Source: Sphingomonas crocodyli
GTDB lineage: Bacteria; Pseudomonadota; Alphaproteobacteria; Sphingomonadales; Sphingomonadaceae
Length of the DNA stretch: 64,000 nt
Assembly: GCF_004005865.1 (NCBI RefSeq)
Contig: NZ_SACN01000002.1
Location: 496,001 to 560,000 of the forward strand
Direction of reading: 5' to 3'
The position numbers and the translations under genes were made by a program. Below, piece after piece: positions 26,364 to 34,858 of the stretch; the stretch's first letter is position 1, and each line of letters starts with the position of its first letter. Below the pieces are notes generated by a model. It ran no database searches, was not told the origin of the DNA, and saw only the letters and a program-made list of their open reading frames with translations.

Positions 26364-26395
26364 AACAAAAAACTGTCCCGTTGGTTCCACGTTCC
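26364..26395 (-). promoter_or_regulatory. Two overlapping EcfG-like promoters upstream of nepR
   Basis: Minus strand: GGAAC at 26384-26388 with TGTT 16 bp on (26364-26367), and GGAAC at 26391-26395 with AGTT 16 bp on (26371-26374). Both keep the invariant -35 and GTT but not the first C of CGTT. Autoregulation of nepR by EcfG is common. Confidence 0.45.
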
Positions 26396-26524
26396 GAATG
26401 TCAATTTGCGCGCATTCGAATTTTGGGGGTCCGGGCGGCTTCCGCTGGGTGGGAGGGGTACCTATCTCCTTGATCCACCGCGCGGAGGCCAGATTGGCCC
26501 GCAGTCAGGGAGAATAAGAAGACC

Positions 26525-27325
26525 ATGTCGCTTGGCCAGAAACTCGCGCCGCACCTGCCCTTCCTTCGGCGCTATGCGCGCGCGCTGACCGGCAGCCAGA
26601 GCCACGGCGACAATTATGTGCGCGCGACGCTGGAGGCCATCGTCGCGGCGCCGGGCGATTTCCCCGCCGACGTCGACGCGCGCGTCGGCCTGTATCGCAC
26701 CTTCCAGGCGATCTGGCAGTCGACCAGCTTCGACGATGACGGCGCGGCCCAGCCGCCCTTCGGCGCGGAGCGCGAGGCGGTGGCCCAGGCGCGCCTGCAA
26801 ACGATTACCCCGCTGTCGCGCCAGGCGCTGCTGCTGACCGCGATGGAAGGCTTCACCGTCACCGAGACCGCCTATCTGATCGATTCGAGCGACGACGAGG
26901 TCGAGGCGCTCGTCGCCGATGCGGTTGCCGAGATCGAGCGGCAGACGCGCACCGACGTGCTGATCATCGAGGATGAGCCGATCATCGCGATGGACCTCGA
27001 AACGATCGTCCGCGATCTGGGCCACAGCGTCACCGGTGTCGCCGTGACCCGCGACGAGGCCGTCGCGCAGGCGCATGCCCATCGTCCGGGTCTCGTCCTT
27101 GCCGACATCCAGTTGGCCGACGACAGTTCGGGCATCGATGCGGTGAAGGACATCCTGGCCGAGTTCAGCGTACCGGTGATCTTCATCACCGCCTTCCCCG
27201 AACGCCTGCTGACCGGCGAGCGGCCCGAGCCGACCTTCCTGATCACCAAGCCGTTCCAGCGTTCCACGGTGCGCGCGGCGATCAGCCAGGCCCTGTTCTT
27301 CGACGCGGCGACCGTCGCGGCCTGA
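26525..27325 (+). CDS. phyR: General stress response regulator PhyR
   Basis: A 266-residue PhyR: residues 1-140 form the sigma-factor-like domain (regions 2 and 4 of an ECF sigma without promoter-binding ability), and residues 143-262 the receiver. Receiver residues seen are IIEDEP near 150, phosphoacceptor D194 (LADIQLADDSSG), T222 in the FITAFPERLLTG motif typical of the FAT GUY receivers, and K242 in TKPFQ. When phosphorylated it opens and sequesters NepR, releasing EcfG. ATG 26525 follows GGGAGAATAAGAAG. It is divergent from nepR and upstream of ecfG. Confidence 0.96.
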   Translation: MSLGQKLAPHLPFLRRYARALTGSQSHGDNYVRATLEAIVAAPGDFPADVDARVGLYRTFQAIWQSTSFDDDGAAQPPFGAEREAVAQARLQTITPLSRQALLLTAMEGFTVTETAYLIDSSDDEVEALVADAVAEIERQTRTDVLIIEDEPIIAMDLETIVRDLGHSVTGVAVTRDEAVAQAHAHRPGLVLADIQLADDSSGIDAVKDILAEFSVPVIFITAFPERLLTGERPEPTFLITKPFQRSTVRAAISQALFFDAATVAA

Positions 27326-27356
27326 GCAGAACAATTGGTCCAGTAGCGAAACGATT

Positions 27357-27381
27357 GGAACCCGTTACGGCAGTGCCCGTT
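27357..27381 (+). promoter_or_regulatory. Perfect EcfG promoter upstream of ecfG
   Basis: GGAAC (27357-27361), 16 bp, CGTT (27378-27381), followed about 130 bp later by the ecfG start codon. It implies positive autoregulation of the sigma factor. Confidence 0.85.
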
Positions 27382-27514
27382 TAACCTTCGAAAGTGCGAA
27401 GCCGCGAAGTGGGCGACACGGCCCCTTCGCGGAATTGCCATATCGCATGAGGTACATCGGGTGTATCTGGCCAACTTTAATGGCGCTTCGGGCGCCGCCG
27501 GGGTGAAAGCGCGT

Positions 27515-28168
27515 ATGATCGATAGCGAAGGCGAAAAGCCGGAAAATCCGGAGCCTGTCGCGCTGTCCGATGGTGAGTTCAAGGATGAGCTTGCCCGTGT
27601 GATTCCCCACCTGCGCGCCTTTGGTCGCTCGCTTTCGGGCAATCGCGATCTGGCAGACGATCTGGTGCAGGAAACGCTGATGAAGGCATGGGCAGCGCGC
27701 AAGCGCTTCCAGGCCGGAACCAACATGCGCGCCTGGACCTTCATCATCCTGCGCAACCTGTTCCTGTCGCAGATGCGCCGCGCGCGCTTCCGCGGCGAAT
27801 GGGATGAATTGACGGCGTCGAAGCTGCTCGCAGCACCTGCATCGCAGGATCGCCACGTCGAACTGGCCGACATGCAGCGTGCTTTGCTCCATCTGCCGCA
27901 GCCGCAGCGCGAGGCGCTGATCCTCGTCGGCGCGGGTGGCTTCGCTTATGAAGAAGCCGCCGAGATCTGCGGCTGTGCGGTCGGCACGATCAAGAGCCGC
28001 GTCGCGCGCGGCCGCGCCGCGCTGGAGGAACTGCTCGCCAACGGGCAGCTTCCGTCGCGCCGCGAGCACAAGACCGATACGTCGACCACGACGCTGCAGC
28101 AGATCATGTCGGACGTCGACAGCCTCAGCCGTGATCGTGCGCCGTCGCTGGATGATACGGACGGATAA
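27515..28168 (+). CDS. ecfG: General stress sigma factor EcfG
   Basis: A 217-residue ECF sigma factor. Region 2 spans about residues 26-95 (LRAFGRSLSGNRDLADDLVQ, then MKAWAARKRF and NMRAWTFIILRNLF). Region 4 spans about 125-180 (ALLHLPQPQREALILVGAGG, YEEAAEICGCAVGTIKSRVARGR), the EcfG-type form. The tail is Ser/Thr-Asp rich. It directs RNA polymerase to GGAAC-N16/17-CGTT promoters. ATG 27515 is used; GTG 27503 and GTG 27461 are longer in-frame options and the ribosome site is weak for all. Its own promoter carries an EcfG site. Confidence 0.93.
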   Translation: MIDSEGEKPENPEPVALSDGEFKDELARVIPHLRAFGRSLSGNRDLADDLVQETLMKAWAARKRFQAGTNMRAWTFIILRNLFLSQMRRARFRGEWDELTASKLLAAPASQDRHVELADMQRALLHLPQPQREALILVGAGGFAYEEAAEICGCAVGTIKSRVARGRAALEELLANGQLPSRREHKTDTSTTTLQQIMSDVDSLSRDRAPSLDDTDG

Positions 28169-28235
28169 CTTCCGCAAACCGGTTCAGACCAATGGCCTGT
28201 TGGCTTACAGGGTTGTCAGCGCCCATAAGTTGGGC

Positions 28236-28358
28236 ATGTCGTTTTTGTGCTTTTTTGGTGTCCACCGCCGCTGGACCGATTTCGTCGCCTTCTCTGAAAG
28301 GCGCGAGATGCGGCGGTGCGCGCACTGCGGCACCGTGCAGCTGCGTGACAGGCGCTAA
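28236..28358 (+). CDS. Possible small Cys-containing protein
   Basis: A 40-residue open frame between ecfG and the second nepR: aromatic N-terminus (MSFLCFFGVHRRWTDFVAF) and a CAHCG motif near the end of a basic tail. C5, C28 and C31 could bind zinc. Its stop lies 9 bp from the 3' end of the convergent second nepR gene. The W and CxxC pattern looks like small zinc-ribbon proteins, but length and lack of a good ribosome site keep this tentative. Confidence 0.35.
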   Translation: MSFLCFFGVHRRWTDFVAFSERREMRRCAHCGTVQLRDRR

Positions 28359-28367
28359 GCGCCCGCT

Positions 28368-28538
28368 TTATCGATCGAGACGGCTGAGCAGTTTGCGCCA
28401 ATCCTCGGGGATCGGCGCGGTCTGCCCATAAGCAGCGCGCAGGGCATTGCCCACGCCTTCGTGGGTCGCCGGCGCCGCAATATTTTGCGGCGGGCGGAGA
28501 GTCCCTTCACGGGGCCTGTAAGCATCGCTACTCGTCAT
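28368..28538 (-). CDS. Second NepR-like anti-sigma factor
   Basis: A 56-residue protein whose C-terminal half, GVGNALRAAYGQTAPIPEDW then RKLLSRLDR, is a clear NepR core. It differs from NepR in this window by APIPEDW in place of EKIPDEF. It is placed on the other side of ecfG from nepR, divergent from glnE. A second NepR paralogue tunes the general stress response in related sphingomonads. ATG 28538 is the only good start. No EcfG promoter match was found in front of it. Confidence 0.82.
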   Translation of the reverse strand: MTSSDAYRPREGTLRPPQNIAAPATHEGVGNALRAAYGQTAPIPEDWRKLLSRLDR

Positions 28539-28604
28539 ATCCTGTATAACGCACGGATTCCTCGCGGGTTGCGCATTCCGTCGCAGCGCGTATCGGAAGC
28601 GATC

Positions 28605-31289
28605 ATGGGAACCGGCCTGCCTTCCGCCGCCCTCGATGCGTTGCTTGCGCGGATCGACCGGCATTCTCCTTTCCTGCGCGTGATCGCCCGGCAGCGGACC
28701 GAGATCGTCGAAGCGATCGCGCAGGATGGCGTCGATGCGATGATCCGCGCGCAATGCGTGGCGGTCGATCCGGCCGATGCGGCGCGTGAGCTGCGTCGGC
28801 AGCGGCAGGCGGTGGCGCTGGGCGTCGCGATTGCCGATCTGGGCGGCGCGCCGCTGGAACAGGTGGTCCGCTGGCTGTCCGACTTTGCCGATCATGCGCT
28901 CGACAATGCGATCCGCGTCGCAATTGTGGAACGCACGCCCGATGCCGATCCGGTCGGCTTCGCCGCGCTGGCACTGGGCAAGCATGGCAGCCGCGAACTC
29001 AATTATTCGTCGGATATCGATCCGATCCTGATCTTCGATCCCGAGAGCCTGCCGCGCCGGGCGCGTGAGGAGCCGATCGAGGCGGCGGTGCGGATCGCCA
29101 AGCGTGTCGTCGATCTGCTCCAGACGCGCGACGGGGATGGCTATGTCTTCCGCGTCGACCTGCGCCTGCGCCCCGCGCCGGAGGCGACTCCGGTGGCACT
29201 CCCCTACGAAGCCGCGCTCAGCCATTATGAGTCGGCCGCTTTGTCGTGGGAGCGAGCCGCCTTCATCCGTGCGCGCGCGGCTGCTGGCGATATTACGCTC
29301 GGACAAAGCTTCCTCGATGCGATCCGCCCGTTCGTGTGGCGTCGCTCGCTCGATTTCGGGGCCATCGCCGAAATCCGTGCGATGTCGCACCGCATCCGCG
29401 ATCATCATGCGCAGGGGCAGAAATTCGGCCTCGGCTATGATCTCAAGCGTGGCCGCGGCGGCATTCGTGAGGTCGAATTCTACGCGCAGATCCACCAGCT
29501 GATCCACGGCGGCCGCGATCCCGCGCTGCGGGCGCCCGCGACGCTCGACGCGCTGGCGGCGCTGGGCGCCGCCGGGGTGATCGGGGAAGGGGAGGCGCGT
29601 GAACTGGCCGACGCCTATCGCCTGTTCCGCACCATTGAACATCGGCTGCAGATGGTCGACGATCAACAGACGCACCGCCTGCCCAAACAGGCCGATGCGC
29701 TCGACAATGTCGCAGCTCTCGATGGCATGGCCGATGGCGACGCGCTGATCGCGCGGCTGCGCCCGCATGTCGACAGGATCGGCACGCTCTACGACGCACT
29801 CGACGGCGAACCCGTCCGCAGCATGCCCGCCGCCGGCGATCAGCTAGAGGAGGCGCTGGCCGCAAGCGGCTTCGCCGATCCCGCCGCCGCACGCCGCCGC
29901 ATCGATCAGTTGCGCGAAGGCAAGGCCCGCGCGCTGCGCACCCCCGTCGCGCAGGCGGCGCTGGAGGCGATGCTGCCCAAGCTGATCGAGGCGATGGGCC
30001 GCGCGCCCGATCCCGATCAGGCGTTTGCGCGCTTCGACGATCTGGTTGGCGGCCTGCCGAGCGCGCTCAACCTGTTCCGCCTGCTCGAAGCGCGGCCCGC
30101 GCTCGCCGCGCTCGTGATCGCGGTCCTCGGCCATGCGCCCACGTTGGCGCAGGCGCTGGCGCGGCGGCCCGCCTTGCTTGACGGCCTGATCGACGCGACC
30201 GCCTTCGCGCCCGCGCCTTCCACCGAAATTCTCGCCGCCGAGTTTTGCGGGATGGAGCGCGGCGATGGCTATGAGGATCTGCTCGATCATGTCCGCCAGC
30301 TTGTCGGCGAACGTCGCTTCGCGTTGGGCGTCCAGCTGATCGAGGGGGCGGCCGATCCGATCGATATCGGCGGCGGTTATGCCCGCGTGGCCGAAGCCGC
30401 GCTGCAGGTGATCGCATCGGCGGCGGTCGCCGAGTTTGAACGCGTGCATGGCAAGGTGCCCGGCGGCGAGTTGGTCGTGCTGGCGCTCGGCCGGCTGGGG
30501 GGCGGGGCGCTCACCCACGCATCGGACCTCGATCTCGTCTATCTGTTCACGGGCGACATCATGCCCGAATCCGATGGGCCGAAGCCGCTGGGCGCCACCA
30601 CCTATTTTAACCGGCTGGCGAGCCGGGTGTCGGCCGCGCTCTCGGTGCCCACCGCATCCGGTCCGCTCTACGAAGTCGATACGCGCCTGCGGCCTTCGGG
30701 CACGCAGGGTCTGCTCGCCGTCTCGGTCGACAGCTTCGCGCGTTATCAGCGTGAGGGGGCGTGGACGTGGGAGCATATGGCGCTCACCCGCGCGCGGCCG
30801 ATCTTCGGATCGGATGCGGCGCGTGCCGAAGTCGCCGCCATCGTCGACGAAACGCTGCGGCGGAAGCGCGATGCCGAGGAGACTCGGTCCGACGCCGTGC
30901 GGATGCGCGCCGATATGGCGCGGCACAAGCCGCCCGCCGGCCCCTATGACGTCAAGCTGATCCCCGGCGGCCTCGTCGATGCCGAGTTCACGGTCCATCT
31001 GCTCCAGCTGACGCACCATGTCGGGCTCGATCCACGCCTGCGCGCCGCCGCCCGCGCGCTCGCCGATGCGGGGCTGCTCGATTCCGGGTTCGCCGACGCG
31101 CACGCCTTGCTTACCCGAATGTTGGTGACGCTTCGTCTGGTCGCACCGGACTCGGGGGAGCCGCCGGAGGCGTCCCGCGCGCTGGTCGCCAAGGCTTGCG
31201 GCCACGCCGATTGGGATGCGCTTACAGTGGCTTATGAAATGGCACGCGCCCTGATCGCGGGGGAATGGGCGCGGGTGTCGGCGCAATAG
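28605..31289 (+). CDS. glnE: Bifunctional glutamine synthetase adenylyltransferase/deadenylylase
   Basis: An 894-residue GlnE controlling glutamine synthetase by attaching or removing AMP under PII control. Both nucleotidyltransferase domains are present: the N-terminal deadenylylase (LGKHGSRELNYSSDID, about residue 130) and the C-terminal adenylylase (LGRLGGGALTHASDLDLVYL, about residue 630), with helical regions between and after (GAWTWEHMALTRARPIFGSD). Length and order match complete GlnE proteins. ATG 28605 follows GGAAG. It is followed 109 bp later by a shorter GlnE-like gene. Confidence 0.94.
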   Translation: MGTGLPSAALDALLARIDRHSPFLRVIARQRTEIVEAIAQDGVDAMIRAQCVAVDPADAARELRRQRQAVALGVAIADLGGAPLEQVVRWLSDFADHALDNAIRVAIVERTPDADPVGFAALALGKHGSRELNYSSDIDPILIFDPESLPRRAREEPIEAAVRIAKRVVDLLQTRDGDGYVFRVDLRLRPAPEATPVALPYEAALSHYESAALSWERAAFIRARAAAGDITLGQSFLDAIRPFVWRRSLDFGAIAEIRAMSHRIRDHHAQGQKFGLGYDLKRGRGGIREVEFYAQIHQLIHGGRDPALRAPATLDALAALGAAGVIGEGEARELADAYRLFRTIEHRLQMVDDQQTHRLPKQADALDNVAALDGMADGDALIARLRPHVDRIGTLYDALDGEPVRSMPAAGDQLEEALAASGFADPAAARRRIDQLREGKARALRTPVAQAALEAMLPKLIEAMGRAPDPDQAFARFDDLVGGLPSALNLFRLLEARPALAALVIAVLGHAPTLAQALARRPALLDGLIDATAFAPAPSTEILAAEFCGMERGDGYEDLLDHVRQLVGERRFALGVQLIEGAADPIDIGGGYARVAEAALQVIASAAVAEFERVHGKVPGGELVVLALGRLGGGALTHASDLDLVYLFTGDIMPESDGPKPLGATTYFNRLASRVSAALSVPTASGPLYEVDTRLRPSGTQGLLAVSVDSFARYQREGAWTWEHMALTRARPIFGSDAARAEVAAIVDETLRRKRDAEETRSDAVRMRADMARHKPPAGPYDVKLIPGGLVDAEFTVHLLQLTHHVGLDPRLRAAARALADAGLLDSGFADAHALLTRMLVTLRLVAPDSGEPPEASRALVAKACGHADWDALTVAYEMARALIAGEWARVSAQ

Positions 31290-31398
31290 GTTAAAGGCGC
31301 CGAAACCAATACCCGAAACCGTCCTTATGCGGTTCGTGGGGTAATACCCCTCTCATGTTGTTTTTGCGTACCCCCCAGCAGCCGTCGCGGAGGCCGAT

Positions 31399-33318
31399 GT
31401 GAAGGCCGACACCGCGTTCCGCAATTTCGCGACCTCGGGGCGCGACACGGCCGATCCGGCGGCTCTGCTCGATCGGATCGGGCACAGCTATGCCGCGCTC
31501 CGGGCGCAGGCGGCGGGGAATGCCTTCGATCGGCTGTTCGCGCAGCTCAACCGGACGACGATGGCCGCGGCCGATCTGCTCGCCGGCATCGGCGCCAGCG
31601 ACACGCTCACCCTCGGCTCGCAGCGCGATTATGATGCGCAGCAGGCGCTGCTGCTGACCGAACTGGCGCAGGTCGAGGCGCTGGTCGGCCCGTCGCCCGA
31701 ACAGCTGATGACTGCCGAATATGCCGAGGCGACCGTCCGCGCTGCCGAGGCGCTGTCGATCCTGGCGACCCTGCGCGCCGATACCGCGGCGCTGCACGGC
31801 GCGTTGGTCGATACGCTGCGCCGTGCGCTGTTCCCCGGCGTCACCGATCCGGTCGAACTCGCGCTCAGCGAAGTCGGCTTCGCCGATCCGATCAGCGCCG
31901 CGGCGCGCTTCCGCGAATGGGATGAGGGCCGCTGCGCCGTCCTCGCCACCTCGGCCGAGCGGCGCGCGATGAAGGCGGTGGTGCCCGGCCTGCTCCAGGC
32001 GATCGCCCACTTCCCCGATCCCGATGCGGTCCTCGCCGTGTTCGACGAGATCGTCGTGCGCCAGCCGGCTGGGGTTGCGCTGTTCAGCAGCTTCGAAGCG
32101 CGCCCGTCGCTGCTTCTGTCGATGCTGGGCGTGATCGGCCGCGCGCCGTCGCTCGCCCGCCATCTGGTCGTGCAGCCGCAGCTTGTCGGCCGCATGATCG
32201 ACAGCAGCGTCTTCGCGCCGGTCCCCAAGGGTGCCGAAGTCGAGGCCGAACTGCGCCACATGCTTGCGGGCACCGATGCCCATGCCGGCGCGCTGCGCAT
32301 GGCGGAGGCGGTGAACGCGCACCGTTTCGCGCTGGGCCTCCAGACGCTGGAGGCGACCGCCGACCTCGTCGATATCGCGCAAGGTTCGACCGACCTTGCC
32401 GAAGCGACGCTCAACGTCGTGACCGCGCATGTGCTGGCGGAAATGGCGGCGATCCACGGCAAGGTGCCGGGCTCGGAATTTCTCATCCTGGGCCTCGGCC
32501 GCTTCGGCGGTTCGGAGCTGACGCACCGCTCCGACCTCGATCTCGTCTATCTGTTCACCGGCGATCATCGGACCAACAGCGACGGCCGCCGCCCGCTCGA
32601 CGCCAATGAATATTTCAGCCGGGTCGCGCGCCGGGTCTCGACGATGATGGCGACGATGACGACGCTCGGCCCGCTCTATCAGGTCGATACGCGCCTGCGC
32701 CCGTGGGGTGCGAAGGGCCTGCTCGCATGCTCGGTCGACTGCTTCGACGCCTATCATCGCGATGAGGCGTGGACGTGGGAGCATATGGCGCTCACCCGCG
32801 CACGGCCGGTCTTCGGTTCGGATGCGGGGCGCGAGACGCTGAAGCGCCTCGTCACCTGCCGCCTGCGCAGCCCCCGCAACCGCGCGACCCTGATCGCCGA
32901 TGCGCTCAAGATGCGCGGCGATATCGCGCGCAACAAGGCGCCGCGCGGGGCCTTCGACGTCAAGCTGGTGCAGGGCGGGCTGGTCGATCTGGAGTTCGCG
33001 GTCCACACGCTGCAGCTCAACCATCATGTCGGCCTGCATCCGCGCCTGCGCGCGGCGATCCGTTCGCTGGTGGTCGCGGGTCTGGCCGATCGCTCGCTGA
33101 TCGGTGCGCATGATCTGCTCAGCCGCCTGCTGATCGCGCTGCGCACCGTTTCCCCCCACGCGCACGAACCCGCGCCCGAGCGGCGCGACGCGATCGCCCA
33201 GGCATGCGGCCTGGCCGATTGGGACGCGCTGGTTACGGCTTATGCGCAGGCGCGGTCGATCGTCTCGGCGGCGTGGCAATCGGCGATCGCTTCGGTCCCG
33301 ACCGCGCAGGCGGCCTGA
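31399..33318 (+). CDS. Truncated GlnE paralogue with one adenylyltransferase domain
   Basis: A 639-residue protein that aligns with the C-terminal half of the adjacent GlnE from about residue 145 on: GFADPISAAARFREW, FSSFEARPSLLLSMLG, HRFALGLQTLE, LGRFGGSELTHRSDLDLVYL, then EAWTWEHMALTRARPVFGSD and LVQGGLVDLEFAVHTLQLNHHVG. The catalytic G-S and D-x-D residues of the transferase are kept. The first 140 residues are helical and unrelated to the deadenylylase domain by eye. The GTG start has GGAGG at good spacing, and an in-frame TAA lies at about 31342, so it is not a frameshifted complete copy. The target protein is unknown; it may be glutamine synthetase or something else. Confidence 0.85.
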   Translation: MKADTAFRNFATSGRDTADPAALLDRIGHSYAALRAQAAGNAFDRLFAQLNRTTMAAADLLAGIGASDTLTLGSQRDYDAQQALLLTELAQVEALVGPSPEQLMTAEYAEATVRAAEALSILATLRADTAALHGALVDTLRRALFPGVTDPVELALSEVGFADPISAAARFREWDEGRCAVLATSAERRAMKAVVPGLLQAIAHFPDPDAVLAVFDEIVVRQPAGVALFSSFEARPSLLLSMLGVIGRAPSLARHLVVQPQLVGRMIDSSVFAPVPKGAEVEAELRHMLAGTDAHAGALRMAEAVNAHRFALGLQTLEATADLVDIAQGSTDLAEATLNVVTAHVLAEMAAIHGKVPGSEFLILGLGRFGGSELTHRSDLDLVYLFTGDHRTNSDGRRPLDANEYFSRVARRVSTMMATMTTLGPLYQVDTRLRPWGAKGLLACSVDCFDAYHRDEAWTWEHMALTRARPVFGSDAGRETLKRLVTCRLRSPRNRATLIADALKMRGDIARNKAPRGAFDVKLVQGGLVDLEFAVHTLQLNHHVGLHPRLRAAIRSLVVAGLADRSLIGAHDLLSRLLIALRTVSPHAHEPAPERRDAIAQACGLADWDALVTAYAQARSIVSAAWQSAIASVPTAQAA

Positions 33319-33326
33319 TGTCTTAG

Positions 33327-33406
33327 CCCCCTCCCGCGTGCGGGAGAGGGTTGGGAGAGGGTCTTCTTCTTTTCCTTCCCGCTACGAGGGGGAGAAGAAG
33401 ACCCTC
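33327..33406. repeat. Intergenic palindromic repeat (REP-like)
   Basis: Two nested hairpins: CCCTCCCGCGTGCGGGAGAGGG near 33330-33350, and a 13-bp perfect stem GAGGGTCTTCTTC/GAAGAAGACCCTC (33357-33369 with 33394-33406). It lies between two same-strand genes and looks like the short palindromic elements scattered through proteobacterial genomes. It could also terminate the upstream gene. Confidence 0.5.
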
Positions 33407-33466
33407 ACTTGAAACCTCCGCTGTTCGGCGCGAAAGGCGGTTCCGACCAATAGGGAAGGAACCGCG

Positions 33467-33943
33467 ATGCCCGTTCAAGGCGATAAGGCCCCCGATGTCG
33501 TGCTGACGATGCCCGACGGCGCGACGAAGCGCGTGTCGGACTGGGCCGGCAAGCCGCTCGTCGTCTATTTCTATCCGAAGGACGATACGCCGGGCTGCAC
33601 CACCGAGGCGCAGGCCTTCACCGCGCTGGCGGACGATTTCGCCAAGGCGGGCGCCGCGATCCTCGGCATCTCGCGCGACACGCCGAAGCGGCACCAGAAC
33701 TTCATCAAGAAGTACGACCTCAAGGTCGAACTCGCGACCGATGCCGACGGCCCGGATGCGGATGCCAAGGTGTGTGAGGCGTTCGGCGTGTGGGTGGAAA
33801 AGAGCCTGTACGGCCGGTCCTATATGGGCATCGAGCGCGCGACCTTCCTGATCGACAAGGACGGCATGATCGCCCGCGTCTGGCGCAAGGTGAAGGTCAA
33901 GGGCCACGCCGAAGAGGTACTGGAGGCCGTGAAGGCGCTTTGA
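33467..33943 (+). CDS. bcp: Thioredoxin-dependent peroxiredoxin, BCP/PrxQ type
   Basis: A 158-residue peroxiredoxin reducing hydroperoxides. The peroxidatic site is TPGCTTEAQAF (Cys45-type position), with FYPKDDTPGC typical of BCP. The usual resolving Cys five residues later is absent; another Cys (KVCEAFGVW) may serve or the enzyme may be a 1-Cys form. GIERATFLID and VKVKGHAEEVL complete the fold. Its stop overlaps the TTG start of the DUF455 gene by 3 bp. Confidence 0.92.
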   Translation: MPVQGDKAPDVVLTMPDGATKRVSDWAGKPLVVYFYPKDDTPGCTTEAQAFTALADDFAKAGAAILGISRDTPKRHQNFIKKYDLKVELATDADGPDADAKVCEAFGVWVEKSLYGRSYMGIERATFLIDKDGMIARVWRKVKVKGHAEEVLEAVKAL

Positions 33944-34794
33944 TCGACCTGAGCGAAGCCTGCCGCTTTGTCCTGCTCAGCGCCGATCCGCTGGCCAAGG
34001 TGAAGGCGGCGCGGCGGGTTGCGCGCGACTGGCGGCTGGGGCGGATCGACTTCGCCTTTGCCAGCGCGATGCCCGATCAGCCGGCGCGCACCGATCGCCC
34101 GCCTTTGCTGCCGCCCAATCGCATGCCCAAGCGGGGTAAGGCAGGGTCCGAACGCGCGCGGATCGCGATGCTCCATGCGCTCGCCCATATCGAATATGTC
34201 GCGATCGATCTCGCCTTCGATCTGGTCGGCCGCTTCGGCGCGCAGTTCCCGCGCGGCTTCGCCGATCGCTGGCTGGTGGTGGGGGCGGAGGAGGCGATGC
34301 ATTTCGCGCTGATCGAACGCCGCCTCAACGCGCTCGGTGCCTCTTATGGCGATCTGCCCGCGCACGATGGTCTGTGGGAGGCGGCGGCCGCCACCGCGCA
34401 TGATCCGCTCGCCCGGCTCGCCGTTGTTCCGATGGTGCTGGAAGCGCGCGCGCTGGATGTCACGCCCGCGATGATCGATCGCTTCGCATCTGCGGGAGAC
34501 GATCGGTCGGCGAAGGTGCTGCGGCGAATTGCTGACGATGAAATCGGGCATGTCCGCGCCGGCGTCGACTGGTTCGAATGGGCTTGTGCGGCGCAACAGC
34601 GATTCGATTATCCCGCCGTCTGGGCGGAGATGCTAGCCTGCCACTTCAGGGGCATCGTTAAGCCTCCGTTCAACGACTCATCGCGCGAGCGGGCCGGCTT
34701 AACGAAAGCCTTCATGGCCGGGGTTGCCGGCCGGTGTGATCCCCAGCACAGTCCGGGTGTCGCAGCAGGGGGGGCAATCCTGACTTCGGCATAA
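33940..34794 (+). CDS. DUF455 ferritin-like domain protein
   Basis: A 284-residue protein of the DUF455 family. Metal-binding Glu/His patterns typical of ferritin-like di-iron folds are visible: HALAHIEYVAIDLAFD, GAEEAMHFALIERRL and ADDEIGHVRAGVDWF. The family is uncharacterised; a tRNA-modifying or redox role has been suggested for relatives but is not shown here. The TTG start overlaps the bcp stop, suggesting coupling. The C-terminal ~30 residues (after NDSSRERAGLTKAFM) drift from the family core. Confidence 0.8.
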   Translation: MIDLSEACRFVLLSADPLAKVKAARRVARDWRLGRIDFAFASAMPDQPARTDRPPLLPPNRMPKRGKAGSERARIAMLHALAHIEYVAIDLAFDLVGRFGAQFPRGFADRWLVVGAEEAMHFALIERRLNALGASYGDLPAHDGLWEAAAATAHDPLARLAVVPMVLEARALDVTPAMIDRFASAGDDRSAKVLRRIADDEIGHVRAGVDWFEWACAAQQRFDYPAVWAEMLACHFRGIVKPPFNDSSRERAGLTKAFMAGVAGRCDPQHSPGVAAGGAILTSA

Positions 34795-34858
34795 CGCAAA
34801 CAGCGCCGGCTCCGCGCACGCGGTTTTGGCGCCAATAATGGCCGGGGTCGGGCACTAA

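Noticed and set aside
31399..33318. Possible pseudogene fragment of a duplicated glnE
   Set aside because: The frame is intact with catalytic residues, its own GGAGG site and an in-frame upstream stop, so it reads as a working gene.
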